DNA from: Carya illinoinensis | Taxonomy: Eukaryota > Streptophyta > Magnoliopsida > Fagales > Juglandaceae | NCBI RefSeq assembly: GCF_018687715.1 | Contig: NC_056766.1 | Location: forward strand, 43,936,933 to 44,000,932 | DNA: 64,000 nucleotides | Reading direction: 5' to 3' | Shown: piece after piece, positions 1-10,898 of the stretch | Layout: each line of letters begins with the position of its first letter | How positions within the stretch are numbered: position 1 is the first letter of the stretch | The notes under the pieces: model-generated | Told to the model about the DNA's origin: nothing | The model's input: only the letters and a program-made list of their open reading frames with translations | The model's database searches: none | Program-made: the position numbers and the translations under genes

Positions 1-1530
1 GGACTCTACCACCATCCCTACCGCATGCATTGTAGGTGGGAATCATAGGCGGGACTCTACTACCGTCCTTGCTTACCACCATCTCTACAGTTCCTTTTAC
101 CTTTCTTTCAATCAATCAGAGCACTGTAGGTGGGAATCACAGGCGGGACTCTACCATCGTCATTGCTTACCACCATCCCTACAGTACCTCTAACTCAAAC
201 CGTTCAATCCATTCATTTCAAACATATCCAAAATCATTTATCATATAAAAATCCAGTTTTCAAATATGCACATGAATATGCATGCAATTATGCGAAAATC
301 CAGTTTTCCTTTACAAACATGAACATGTGTGCAATTATGCAATGTACATGACACGACACAATATTCAATAGCCAACAAATCCCAACATCAACCAATCAAA
401 TACACAACTCCATCCTCCAATCCAATCGACCTCCAAACTTCTCGGACTCAGTCTGGCACAACCAACCAAATCATAAAATATTGTTAATGTAAAATATATT
501 TAAATCTCAAGGGTTCTTTGAAAAATACTTACAGTACTATAATATAATTTTCGGAGGATCAATGAGCTCCAAAAGGTGGCGGCATAGCAATGTCACAATG
601 CAAAATGCACTACGGCCGTGGGTCTCAGAATACCCAAATTTGAACGGAGACAAATGAAGGCTAGGGTAGGGCTTAGAGGTGTTGGTGAAACTAATGGTGG
701 TAGTGGTGGTTGGCCGTGAGTGGCAGCGTAGAGGGCGGTTGAAAGCCAAAAAGGCCAAATCGGAAAGTGAAATGATTGGGCTTCACTGTTGGTGGTTTGG
801 GGCTGGGGAAGGAGTGGTTTGGATTGCTGGAGGACTAGTAATAAAGTGGTGAAGAGGTGGTGGCTGAAGGTGGTGCCACGTTGGCGCTAGAGCACAAAAG
901 CCGTGCGGCTTGAAGCCGTCATGGAGGCTCACGGTAGCTCGGAAGAGGCTGAAACTTTAAGGGGAGGGTTGCTGGCAGGTGAGGAAGTGGTTGCGAGGGG
1001 TGGTGACGGCCACGCCTGCGTGCGGCTGCGTGCTGGGAGGAACAAAAAAAATGATGGGGTAAAGGGGAGAAAGACGTCGTGCGCGGGGAGAGAAAAGCAG
1101 GGGAGGAAAAAGAAAAAGAGAGAAGAAAAAGGGAGAGGGAAAAAGAAAAAGAGGAAAAAGAAAAAGGAAGGGAAAGAAATGAGATTCAGTTCTCATCTTG
1201 GGTCACAAAACTGATCCAACGAAAATTATTTTTAAAACAATAAGTTGAATAAATTAATTTAATTGTAGTAACTAGCTAAAATAAAATAATTAATAAAAAC
1301 CAACAACACAATAATTTAAAGTAAAAAAATAAATTGATTTAAATTAAAGAGAAATTTAAACACAAAACAATAATTAATAACAAGAAAGCATATCAAAATA
1401 AATTTCACAATTTAAAAATCATAAAATAAATTCAACGAAAATCCGATAATATTAAAACAAGAGAACCAATTTTTTTAAAATCAATTAAATAATCATTCAA
1501 TAAAAATACACGTAAAACGGGGATATCACA
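1..1530 (-). repeat. Gypsy LTR fragment, minus orientation
   Basis: This is the left-truncated LTR of a Ty3/Gypsy element read on the minus strand, and it runs off the window start. Its 5' terminus (minus strand) is TGTGATATCC at 1530. Large parts match the solo LTR at 50406-52732, for example 470-650 against about 51610-51800. The long open frames at 537-758, 903-1214 and 957-1196 lie in purine/pyrimidine-rich LTR sequence and I do not regard them as genes. Confidence 0.8.
31..192. repeat. Tandem repeat of about 95 bp inside the LTR
   Basis: Two imperfect copies, each starting near GTAGGTGGGAATCA and ending near CTACAGT, lie at about 31-105 and 126-192. They share the motif GGCGGGACTCTAC. 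The repeat belongs to the Gypsy LTR. Confidence 0.65.
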
Positions 1531-1564
1531 TCCTCTCCTTCTTACAAATAAATTTCATCCTCGA
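1531..1564 (-). mobile_element. 3' internal end and polypurine tract of the minus Gypsy element
   Basis: Read on the minus strand this begins TCGAGGATGAAATTT and ends AAGGAGAGGA just before the LTR. A GAGGA(C/T)GAAATT stretch followed by a purine tract is the usual 3' junction of plant Tekay/Del-type Gypsy elements. Only 34 bp remain before another LTR starts at 1565. Confidence 0.7.
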
Positions 1565-2061
1565 TGTGATATCTCGTATTTACGTGTATTTTTATTGAAG
1601 GATTATTTAAAATTATTATAATTAGTGGTTCTTTTATTTTAAATTAAACATGTTTTTCGTTGTATTGTTTTATGATTTTTAAGTTGGGAGATTTAAATAA
1701 TGTGTTTTCTTGATATTAATAATTACTTCGCATTTAAATTACTCTCTAGTTTGAATTATTTTATTGTTGGACTTACTTGTATTGTTGAAAAATATTTCCC
1801 TTGCCTATATTTTATGTATTTTGGAATTTGAGACAATGTTGATTTTGTAGTATTTTATTTCGCTTGTTTTAAGTGAGTTTGTATTTAAACAAAATTTTGG
1901 TACTTAGTCAAACGACTTTATTATTCCGTTGCGTTACTTTGTTGTACACGTGTTGTTTGTATACACACTCGACACTTAATAATGGGATCCGAGACCCGTG
2001 TTGTCATCATCCTAATGTCTCGATTTCCACGTGTCCATACGTGGGAATTGGGGCCGTCATA
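1565..2061 (+). repeat. 5' LTR of a plus-strand Gypsy element
   Basis: It starts TGTGATATCTCG and ends at about 2061, 2 bp before a tRNA-Met primer site. Both ends match the solo LTR at 50406-52732 (reverse complement), but this copy is about 497 bp against 2.3 kb, so the middle is missing. The last bases read GTCATA where the solo LTR has ATCACA. Confidence 0.75.
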
Positions 2062-2063
2062 GG

Positions 2064-2075
2064 TGGTATCAGAGC
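2064..2075 (+). other. Primer binding site (initiator tRNA-Met)
   Basis: TGGTATCAGAGC, the standard plant LTR-retrotransposon primer site, lies 2 bp after the LTR end. Confidence 0.9.
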
Positions 2076-2379
2076 GGTTTAGCTTTAGGTGAAACCACAT
2101 GCCTATAGGTGCAGTACCAAAATATTTTAAATGTTTAAATTGAAATTATTTATTTATTTAATTTGAATTGTTTTTATTTAATTTAATTCGATTTTATTTG
2201 ATTTGAAATTATCTTATTAAAATTGAATTTGTTTTACTTACTTGATTTTAATTTACTTGTTTATTTTATTGTATGCTATTTTATTTTATTATTATTTGGT
2301 TTTATTTTGTATTGTTTATTTTGTCCGAAATTTAAATGGGGTCAGAGATTGGGGTCAGAGATTATGTTATGGCAGGAAG

Positions 2380-3372
2380 ATGGTAAGACCAAGAAGGCCT
2401 ATCGACGAGCCTCAGGATGATTTACCACGTGGTGATGGGAACTACGCCATAGCTCGAGCTTTAAATCGAATGACAGAATATCTTCAGCAAAGTTTTCGGC
2501 CACAACAAGGAGAGCAAAGTAGAGTGGTGCAAGCTGGATGCACCTATGAGTGCTTTTTAGCGCATAGAACCCCGGCTTTCACTGGAGAAGAAGATCCACT
2601 TCGGACTGGAAAGTGGATTAGAGATTTAGAAATGACATTTGAAGTCTCTAGTTGCACTGAGGCACAACAAGTGTTGTATGCAAGTTACTTGCTACAAGGT
2701 AATGCGGCTGAATGGTGGGAGACCAAGAGGGAAATGTTAGTGATGGAGTTGGGGTCCTTTGCTACTGCATCCTGGCAGTGCTTCAAAAAGGAATTTAATG
2801 ACCGTTTCTTCCCTGCTTCCATGAGGCGGCAAAAGGCAAGAGAATTTAGTAGCTTGGTACAAGGAAACATGACTATTGAACACTATGCCCAGAGATTTAT
2901 GGAGGTCGGGCAATTTGCTACTCACCTCATTGCCACAGAAGAGATGCAAGCTGAGCATTTCCAAGAGGGTCTGCGACCGGATATACGCAGAATGGTAATT
3001 TGTCATCAGATTACATATTTTTAGAGGTTAGTTGATTTGGCCACCCTTGTAGAGCAAGAGAATAGTTTGAGAGTAGGCTCCCCTCCAAGTCAAAAGAGGC
3101 TGAATGTTGATGGTAAAGGAAGCAGTTCTGGGTCACTACATAAGTTATACAGAGGACAGGAATCCGATCGTTGGCAGCCTCCGGTGTGCATATGGGAGGT
3201 CGAGTTTCAATTTGTGGCAGATGTAATAGAGCTCATAGAGACGAGTGCCGTTTGGGTAGGAACCAATGTTTTGAATGCGGTCAGACGGGACACTTTGCTT
3301 GTGATTGCCCTAGTTGAGTTCAAGGAAGCCATGGAGCTTGTCGCGGTGGTAGAACTAACAAGAGGCAATTAA
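2380..3372 (+). pseudogene. gag: Gypsy gag, degraded
   Basis: This encodes the capsid/nucleocapsid precursor of the Gypsy element. The frame from the ATG at 2380 contains a retrotransposon gag core, with FTGEEDPLRTGKWI and the WW-containing NAAEWWETKR typical of plant Gypsy gag. A TAG stop at 3022-3024 breaks the frame, and the same frame reopens at 3037. A zinc knuckle of C-x2-C-x4-H-x4-C type (CFECGQTGHFACDC) is visible at about 3269-3312, but in another frame, so at least one indel separates it from the core. No protease, RT or integrase of this element follows. Confidence 0.8.
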
Positions 3373-4167
3373 TTCGGGCTAGGATGTACGCATTGACTCC
3401 TGGTACCATTGGAGGCGAGGTTCCAGAGGCTCAGGATGCTGGAGTCATGGCAGGTATGGGTCTAACCTAAACTTTCGTGATGAACGCCTTGTGTGGCTTG
3501 TTTTTATAATATCGAGGCTTGAAGGGAATGGCATGATTTGGGTGATCTCTTAGGGAATTAGGATAATTGAGTTCTTTGGTTCCGTGGAGTTTATGAAATG
3601 GTCTATAACGTACTAGGTTGTAAGTTCAACAAATTTCAAGGATAGATTTTATGAAAATTTCAGCAAAGTTTTAAGGTTTTGCAAATTTTAGGAAATGACT
3701 GGTTATTATTTAAGGTTTTAGATTTTGAAAGTTTCGGGAGTCGATTGTTTTGTTATTGGATATAAGTTCATTGATCTAACGGATTTTGGGAAATGAATAT
3801 TGCATAATTTAAGGTTATGGGATTGCAGATTTGAAGGACTGATTTATAATGAGATTGGAGGTTTTAGTTTCGCAGGCTTGGTGTACTAGTATGAATTATT
3901 TTGGAGACTGATTAGGCTGTAACCATTAAAATGGGGTTGAACATAGTTGAATGATGGATATAGGAATTTTCAAGGAGAATATTTCTTTGAGGATTAAAGG
4001 TAATGACCTAGTTTGAGCATTTTTTAGGATTAAAGATGTTGATCTAGTTCGTGTGTTTGTCTAAGGATTGAAAATGTCGATCTATTTTGAAAAATAATTG
4101 TTATAGCTTGAGGTTGCAGTGACAGGTTTTAGGATTGATACATACCGAGTTTGTTATAGCTTGTATA
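3373..4167. other. Non-coding remnant between Gypsy gag and Copia element A
   Basis: The first 90 bp still translate to a gag-linker-like peptide (YALTPGTIGG). The rest is AT-rich with no usable frame. I recognise no pol sequence. The junction with the Copia element is near 4168. Confidence 0.5.
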
Positions 4168-5554
4168 TGAGAAGCTATACAAGGAATGTGTTAAATTGAG
4201 AAAACTCAACAAAGTGCACATTGAAGAGATAGACTTCATCAAACGAGAAAATGAAGAGCTTCAAGGCAAATTAAATGAAGCCATTGTTCTAGCTGATCAA
4301 TTTAAAATGAAGAAGGTGTTTTTGGAAGATGAATTAAAAATTCAAGAAAGTGAGATAGTGTTGCTGAAGGAAAAACTGAAATCTTTCTCCACTAGGAAAC
4401 AAAAGTTAGATGAAATCCTAAGCTCTGGAAAGCCCCCTAGTGACAAGAGTGGACTAGGATATGATACAGTGAAATCTGAGGCTGCAACTACCTCGAAGGT
4501 CTCCCATAAAGATGAGAAGAAAATTGTGTTTGTCTGTGAATCAATTACCAATGGGAAGGCTAACCCATCTGACAAGGGTAAGAAATCTTCACATGTCCTG
4601 ATGGGTGTTTTGTCTCACGTGAAACCAAGATATAGAAATGCAAGTCCTATTTGTCACCATTGCAGTAGGGCTGGCCACATCCGACCAAATTGCTATGAGC
4701 TTAGGAAGAATCTCATGAGAGATGGATATAGACAGCCAAGAAGAGGGCATCTAAATCTTTGGAGTCAAGTCATGGCCTTAATTAGACAGAATGAGATGCT
4801 AAATGTCAAGTTAGATCAATTGTTGACTACCAAAAAGGGCGGTTCTCCAAAAGTTAGAAAGGTGTGGCTCAGAATTGGAGAAAGAAACACATGCCATGTG
4901 GCACACATTACTCTAAAGACTAGAGACACCTATGTGTGGTATCTTGATAACGGATGCTCATGTCACATGTCAGGTGATAGAAGTCTATTTAAAACTGTTA
5001 ATGAGTGTAAGTGTGGAACAGTAACTTTTGGAGGTGGTGGAAAAGCTGATATAATTGCAAGGGGTGAAATTGAAATACCTAGACTACCCGTCTTGAGGGA
5101 AGTGCTGTTTGTTGAAGGATTAAAAGCAAATCTTCTCAGTATAAGTCAAATGTGTGATAATGGTGCTGAAGTTCATTTCTCAAAAGAAATATGCGTTGTT
5201 TCAGATAATGATGGAAACTGTATGATGAAGGGAACCAGGACATCTGACAATTGTTATGGCATCACTCATAGCCTTCAGTACAGTTGCAATAGTGCTAAGA
5301 GTGAGGCTACAGACCTGTGGCACCAAAGACTTGGACATGTGAATCATAAAAATCTGTCCAAGATTGCCAGGAAAGAGATGGTGGTAGGAATGCCTGAGCT
5401 GGGTAAAGTGGAGACTCCTGTGTATGGGTCATGTCAATTGGGAAAACAAGTTAGAACAGCTAACAAGAAAACAACGGCTATCCTGACCGAACAACCATTG
5501 GAGTTATTACACATTAATCTTATGGGACCCTCTATAACTGAAAACCTGGGGTAA
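4168..5554 (+). pseudogene. gag-pol: Element A gag C-terminus, protease and integrase N-terminus
   Basis: The frame begins inside a coiled coil, so the capsid half is missing. In order it shows the coiled coil, one zinc knuckle (CHHCSRAGHIRPNC, about 4650-4692), a linker, the aspartic protease site reading YLDNGCSCHM where YLDSGCS is usual (4942 onward), and the integrase zinc-binding region (LWHQRLGHVN with a distal C-x-x-C region). In that region the first cysteine appears replaced by tyrosine (VYGSCQLGKQ). TAA at 5552-5554 ends the frame. The next frame starts 12 bp later with the integrase core, so a single-base indel explains the break. Confidence 0.85.
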
Positions 5555-5565
5555 AGAAATATATA

Positions 5566-6603
5566 TTGGTAATGGTAGATGACTTTACCAGATATTTATG
5601 TGTAGAGTTTATGAGGGAGAAAGCTGAAGCTCCTAATGTGATTAGAACCTTGTGCAAAAAGCTTCAGAATGAGCAAGGAAAGGTAATAGTCAAAATTAGG
5701 AGCGATCATGGAAGAGAGTTTAACAATTCAAATCTTGAGAGTTTCTGTGATGAAGAGGACATCAATCAAGAATTTTCTGCCCCTATCACCCCACAGCAAA
5801 ATGGAGTAATCGAAAGAAAGAATAAAGTTATTCAAGAAATGATACGAGTCATGATACATAGTAAGAATGTTCATACCCACTTCTGGGGAGAAGCTGTGAA
5901 CACAGTGTGCCATATTGTGAATAGAGTTTATCTAAGACCAAGCACTTCCAAAATACCGTATGAGCTGTGGAAAGGAAAGAAACCAAGTGTGAAGTACTTC
6001 AGGATGTTCGGAAGCAAATGCTACATTTTGAGAGATAGGAAAAACTTGGCTAAGTTTGACCCTAAAAGTGATGAAGGGATCTTTTTTGGATATTCTAGAA
6101 ACAACCATGCTTATAGGTGTGACAATCTGCGCACCAGAACTGTAATAGAGTCCATAAATGTGGTGGTGAATGATGCTCCTGGACAGAAATTGAACAAGGA
6201 TGAGCCATCTCACTCACCAAGTGAAATTGAAATAGAAGATGTTGATGCACTAAAAGAAAACTTGGACTCCTCTTCAAATGAAAAGGTGAGTAGCCAAAAG
6301 GAGCCTTCTTCGAGAGTAAAGTTGAATCATCCTCAAGAAAATATTATAGGAAACATAGATGAAGGGATGAGACTAAGAAGGAAAGTGATAAATCAATTGG
6401 CTCATTTAAGCTACATCTCACAAATTGAACCAAAAAGGGTCGAAGAAGCCTTAAATGACGAGAATTGGTTGAATGCGATGCATGATGAAATAAATCAATT
6501 TGTGAGGAACAATGTGTGGTACTTGGTGCCAAGACCAGAAAGTCACAATGTGGTAGGCACAAAATGGATCTTCAAGAATAAGCAGATGAGAATGGAACAA
6601 TAG
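5566..6603 (+). pseudogene. pol: Element A integrase core and RT N-terminus
   Basis: This continues the polyprotein after a frameshift. The integrase catalytic core (DDE) is visible: D in MVDDFTRY, D in IRSDHGREF, E in PQQNGVIERKN. The C-terminal integrase signature KKPSVKYFRMFG follows. The frame then enters the RT N-terminus ([19 protein letters not shown]). It ends at 6603 because of an indel: the next frame, starting at the same position, continues the RT. Confidence 0.85.
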
Positions 6604-7109
6604 TGAGAAATAAAGCAAGATTAGTTGCTCAAGGGTATGCCCAGATGGAAGGAATAGACTTCGATGAGACCTTCGCTTCGGTTGCAAAACTTGAATCAAT
6701 CCAGATATTGTTGAGCATTGCTTGCCACATGTGTTTTAAACTCTATCAAATGGATGTCAAGAGTGCCTTTCTGAATGGAATTCTCCAAGAAGAAATTTAC
6801 GTCGAACAACCAAAGGGTTTCAAGGATCCAAAATACCCTAATCATGTCTATAGGTTGAAGAAAGCCCTTTATGGTCTGAAACAGGCTCCCACAGCTTGGT
6901 ATGAAAGGCTAACTTCTTATTTAGAAAATTGTAAGTTTCTGAGAGGAAGTGTTGACAGGATACTGTTCATCAGAAAAGCTGGAGAAGACATAACAGTTGC
7001 TCAAATCTATGTGGATGACATTGTATTTGGATCTTCCATTGACACTCTGGCTCTTGAGTTTGCTAATGAAATGGAAAATGAATTTGAGATGAGCATGGTA
7101 TGTGAATGA
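6603..7109 (+). pseudogene. pol: Element A reverse transcriptase, internally deleted
   Basis: It has RT motifs [47 protein letters not shown] and the catalytic YVDDIVFGS. It ends at FEMSMV followed by a frame break. The next frame (RNase H) resumes about a hundred residues further along the family alignment, so the RT-RNase H connector is deleted here. The copy cannot make active RT. Confidence 0.85.
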
Positions 7110-7623
7110 GACAGTTAACTATGAGATCTGGTATTCTAGAGACTCTAATACTAAACTTGCAGGCTATTCAGATGCTAATTCGGCAGGTAATGCAGATGAT
7201 AGGAAAAGCACCTTTGGTGGGTGTTTCTATGTTGGGACAAACCTGGTAGCCTGGATGAGTAAGAAGCAAAACTCAATTTTCATGTCCATGGCTGAGGCTG
7301 AATACATTGCTGCAGGGAGTTGTTGCACACAATTGTTGTGGATGAAGCAAATGCTATGTGACTATGGAATTTCCCAAGGTGTGATGAGCGTTTATTGTGA
7401 CAATACTAGTGCTATAAATATTTCAAAAAATCCTGTCCAACACTCTAGGACCAAGCACATTGACATTAGACATCATCTTATTCGAGAACTTGTGGAAACA
7501 CATGTTGTGACTCTTGAGTATGTTCCCACCGAACATCAACTAGCCGACCTTTTTACCAAACCCTTGGATGGGCTTCGGTTTGAATTACTTAGAAAGGCTA
7601 TTGGTATTTGTGCTTTGACATGA
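7102..7623 (+). pseudogene. pol: Element A RNase H
   Basis: Copia RNase H with GYSDANSAG (consensus GYSDADWAG, second aspartate changed to N), EAEYIAAGS, YCDNTSAI and the C-terminal HIDIRHHLIREL and LADLFTKPL motifs. It starts just past the deletion described for the RT. The stop at 7621-7623 ends the polyprotein. Confidence 0.85.
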
Positions 7624-8423
7624 GCGCTGAAACATGCATTACATGCATTTTTTGTTGTTGTTGTTTATTTTGTGTTTGTTAGTTGTCTAGTTTCATTTTC
7701 GTTGATTGCTGTCCATGCATGTGATCCATGGTTGTGAGTTTGATGGTGGTGCGGTCTTTTCTAAAAATCTAGATACTTGTGTCTTTTGAGATTTGTATCA
7801 TATACCTATGACTTACAAAGGTTTGGAACATGTGTATCTATTGTAATCTGTGACTAGCATCACACACTTCACTCTCATCTCGGTCAATTGACATTTCGCC
7901 ACTTGTGAGTTTTAGGGAGGCAATCAAAGGTGTTAGGAAGCTCTACATGCACAACAGAATTGACCTTGGGCTAGACGACCTCATCATGGTTCTCATATGC
8001 AAATATCAAAAGGAAAAGAAAAGATGTTGATGCTATAAAAATTAAAAAAAGGGGTAAATATAATAAGTTTTATGTTTATTGAACATACTGAAACAAGTAT
8101 TAAAACAGAAAGATTCAGGTCCTAGCAGCATTGGGTTTGACTTTCTATGTCTTGGAAGAGCTTCACAAGCATTTATGGTTTCTTGTTCAGCCCAACCCCA
8201 CTCACGCTTTTCGGTTGAAATTTCTTGATTGAGCAAGGACCGTTATAGACACAGTTGTCTATATTACTTGTGATACTTTGTTTTTTTATTACCTATGTGT
8301 TTTGTGAGAATATGATACTCCTCTACATTTGATATGTATTTATGGTTTGAAAATTGACTTTCCCAGTGTTTGTCAAAGCCATGTGAGTGTTGTGTTTAAA
8401 AAACTGGGCAAAAATGCAATTCT
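7624..8423 (+). other. Element A spacer between pol and the extra ORF
   Basis: Non-coding spacer. About 150 bp (8075-8250) are well conserved with element N (34445-34610, opposite strand), by eye near 90 percent, so it is a structural part of the element rather than random insertion. I see no ATG-initiated frame in it. Confidence 0.6.
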
Positions 8424-8530
8424 AGAGATCTCGCTCGACCTAGCTCGAGTGAACACCGCTCGACAGGCCGCTCGAGGGTTTAAGTCCACTCGAGCGAAGG
8501 CCTGTTATAAAAACCCCCAACCGCTCGAGC
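8424..8530 (+). promoter_or_regulatory. Internal CTCGAG/TCGAGCG motif cluster of element A
   Basis: The sequence carries repeated CTCGAG, GCTCGAC and TCGAGCG words (8433, 8441, 8456, 8470, 8488, 8522 approx.), flanking the TATA-like box at 8506. The same words make up the tandem repeats of the LTRs of elements A and N. An equivalent cluster sits at the same place in element N (34150-34275). Confidence 0.55.
8506..8513 (+). promoter_or_regulatory. Putative internal TATA box
   Basis: TATAAAAA inside the motif cluster, followed by CCCCC and a CT-rich leader. Element N has TATAAAAACCC at the matching site (34176-34183, minus). I infer a promoter for the extra ORF. Confidence 0.5.
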
Positions 8531-8658
8531 ATTGCACGGTTTCTCCCAAAAAAAATTTTCTTCTTCTTTCGAGCGATTCTCTTTGGGTTTTCTTCCCTTC
8601 TCTCCGTGTGGGTTCCTAGTTGCTTTCTCCTACAAAATCTCCTTCAAAATCATGATAA

Positions 8659-9351
8659 GTATTCCTTGTGATTATGAATTTCATTGCGTTTCATGATTTT
8701 CCCATGGATTCCATTTTTTTTTCATAGCATTTTGGGAATCATTAGGCTTGGGTTGTTGCATTATTGGTTCGTTGAATCCTCTCAAATGGATTCCAAGATT
8801 GTTGGGTTCTTGGTTGGTTGCATTTAGGAGGCTCTTGGAACTCCCAAGGAGTTTTGCACTTGTTTCTCACCTGGATGCACTCCAAGTGTTTGGTGAAATG
8901 CCTCAATGAAGTTTGGCTTCTCATTTTCATCATGCATTGGCATAGCATTGTTCCCATACTCATTTCATGTCTATCCTAGTGTTGGGACGTCGTTTGGCTT
9001 GAGATTGCATTGTGATGAAGGTGGTTTGTATTTAGAAGGGGCATGGGTCTTGCATTGTTTTTTGAAAAAAAACCCCAACCTTGACTTAGTTGGGTTGCAA
9101 AATTGTTTTGTGTGTCTTTTTCATTAGCATGGTTGGTTGGCATGTTTGGCATGGTTGTTTGAGCATGGTTGGCATGGTTAGTTTAGCATGTTCACCACAT
9201 GCTTGATGAAATGCCTGTATAGACATCAAGCACTTTAGGGAGGTCAAGTTTTGGATTTTATCATCATCATGCATTTGACATATTAGACATGCATTCATCA
9301 GGTCTTCCCATTACCTTTAGCCTTGTCTAACGTCACTGACTCTGTCTACAG
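8659..9351 (+). other. Putative intron before the extra ORF of element A
   Basis: A GT donor (ATAA/GTATTCC) lies about 115 nt after the predicted start region. The acceptor GACTCTGTCTACAG/CC ends at 9351, nine bases before the ATG at 9361. Element N keeps both sites at matching positions with a better donor (CCAAG/GTAAATCC). The splice is inferred. Confidence 0.5.
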
Positions 9352-9360
9352 CCAAAAACC

Positions 9361-10455
9361 ATGTCTCGATGTGTTCGTCCTCGCCACAACCCCCTGCTCT
9401 CGCCCAAGCTCATTTCCATAATGCTCGGGCACAGGAGTTGTATACTTAGAACTTCTCTCATCGTACTCCTATAGTCGAGCTTGACGTCTCTCTAGGTGAG
9501 CTTACTGAGACCATCATTCCACGCATCTTTGAGTCTTGCCAGTGACAGGCCTTGACCACTGGTCATCCCACTCCTTCTGTGGAGTTGGTTCAGGAGTTTT
9601 TACTCCAATATTCATGCCATCTCTGATGATGGCTCTTTTGAGGTTAGTCTTCGGAACATTCTCTTCTAGGTGACTCTGGGCATGATAGCAGACCTGCTAA
9701 ATGCCCCTCGTGTGTCGCACCCGGTGTATCCCTATACACGGACATCTCCTCCCAGTCCACAAGTCATTGTTGGATATCTCTGTGGTCGGGCTAGTAATTG
9801 GTAAGGGAAGTCACCTCTCTTGACTGTACTTTTTACACCTGACTATCTCATTCTTAATAGGATTTTTCTTATTAATCTATATCCTACTGGTCATCAGAGT
9901 GATGTGGGTCTTGATTGTGCCGCTCTTCTATATGCCTTGATCAATGGTGTCTCCATTGATCTAGGGAGTTTTCTTTGTCAGGTCATTCTTGAGGCTTTTC
10001 AGTCCCCCAAAACATGGACTGGTTTGCCATTTGATTGGCCCTCTCCCAGTCAGTTGCTTTTCTTCCCCAGGAGCCTAGAATTGCACTTAAGGCTCCTATT
10101 GGTCATAGGATTGTCCAACTTAGTCGTGCTCACACCACCCCGCACGCTCTCCTTGTTGAGCATCCTCCCGCTCCCTCCTCTCAGCCTTTGAGCTCTCGGC
10201 CATCTACTTCTCAGCTGTCTAGCTCAGCACCATCCACTTCGGCACCCAGTTCTACCGAGCCCAGCCTTCAGCAAGTTCTTGAGTACCTAGCCCGCCTTGA
10301 TGCCCTGGTTCGATACCCTAGATGCTAAAGTTCATAACCTAGATGTTAAAGTTGATAACCTGCAGCAGCTTGTGACCCAACGCTTCAACGATATCGAAGA
10401 GCAACTTAATGATGATGATGATGATGGTGGCAGTCCTGCAAATGGTGATGATTGA
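9361..10455 (+). pseudogene. Extra ORF after pol, element A, decayed
   Basis: This is the counterpart of the intact 363-residue ORF of element N (32214-33305). It starts ATGTCTCGATG and ends TGA at 10453-10455. Stops and frameshifts break it (for example after ELYT near 9450), but long segments still align: DVGLD, LLYALINGVSIDLGS, the Ser/Pro-rich stretch and the C-terminal LQQLVTQRFNDIE coiled coil with an acidic tail. From memory the globular part resembles the 'putative plant transposon protein' family (PF20167). Its function in the element is unknown to me. Confidence 0.75.
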
Positions 10456-10883
10456 GACCCTTTGCCAATTGTGACAAAAAGGGAGAGTAGTTTAGTACTA
10501 ATTCAGGGGGAGCTTAGTACTAATTCAGGGGTAGTGTTAGTTGTTAGTAACACATTTTTTTTTTGGGAACAACAGCTTTTGGTTTTATCTTTTGGTTTTA
10601 GTATCTCATGTTAGCTGCTGTTGTTTGACTAATTGTTCTTGAACTCAATTTCTGATTAATTGTTTAATGAAATATTTCTTTTCTAAAACCTGTACTTGTC
10701 ATGTCTATTCATGAATTATGGTTTGTGATTTGCAAACAATATTTTGTGCATATTTGTATGGGTACGTTTAACAGTTTGATAAGTGTGTGCAAAATTATTT
10801 CAATGTGTTCAAGAATATGAATCTAGTGATGGGTGCGCTAGGATTAGGTCATATGTATAGGTTAGAGGTTTTGTCACAGAAAT

Positions 10884-10898
10884 GCCAAAGGGGGAGAT
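10884..10898 (+). other. Polypurine tract of element A
   Basis: GCCAAAGGGGGAGAT lies directly before the LTR start TGTTGAGGG. It is identical to the tract of element N. Confidence 0.9.

Noticed and set aside
903..1214. 103-codon frame with long lysine/glutamate/arginine runs and its antisense partner
   Set aside because: It is a purine-rich tract within a Gypsy LTR; the composition explains the open frame.
2064..2075. tRNA-like GGTATCAGAGC sequences
   Set aside because: They are primer binding sites complementary to tRNA-Met, placed 2 bp inside LTRs, not tRNA genes.
8042..8236. Antisense frame of 64 codons with a counterpart at 34461-34709
   Set aside because: Both start at TTG rather than ATG, and the differences fall at all codon positions, so I treat it as conserved non-coding spacer.
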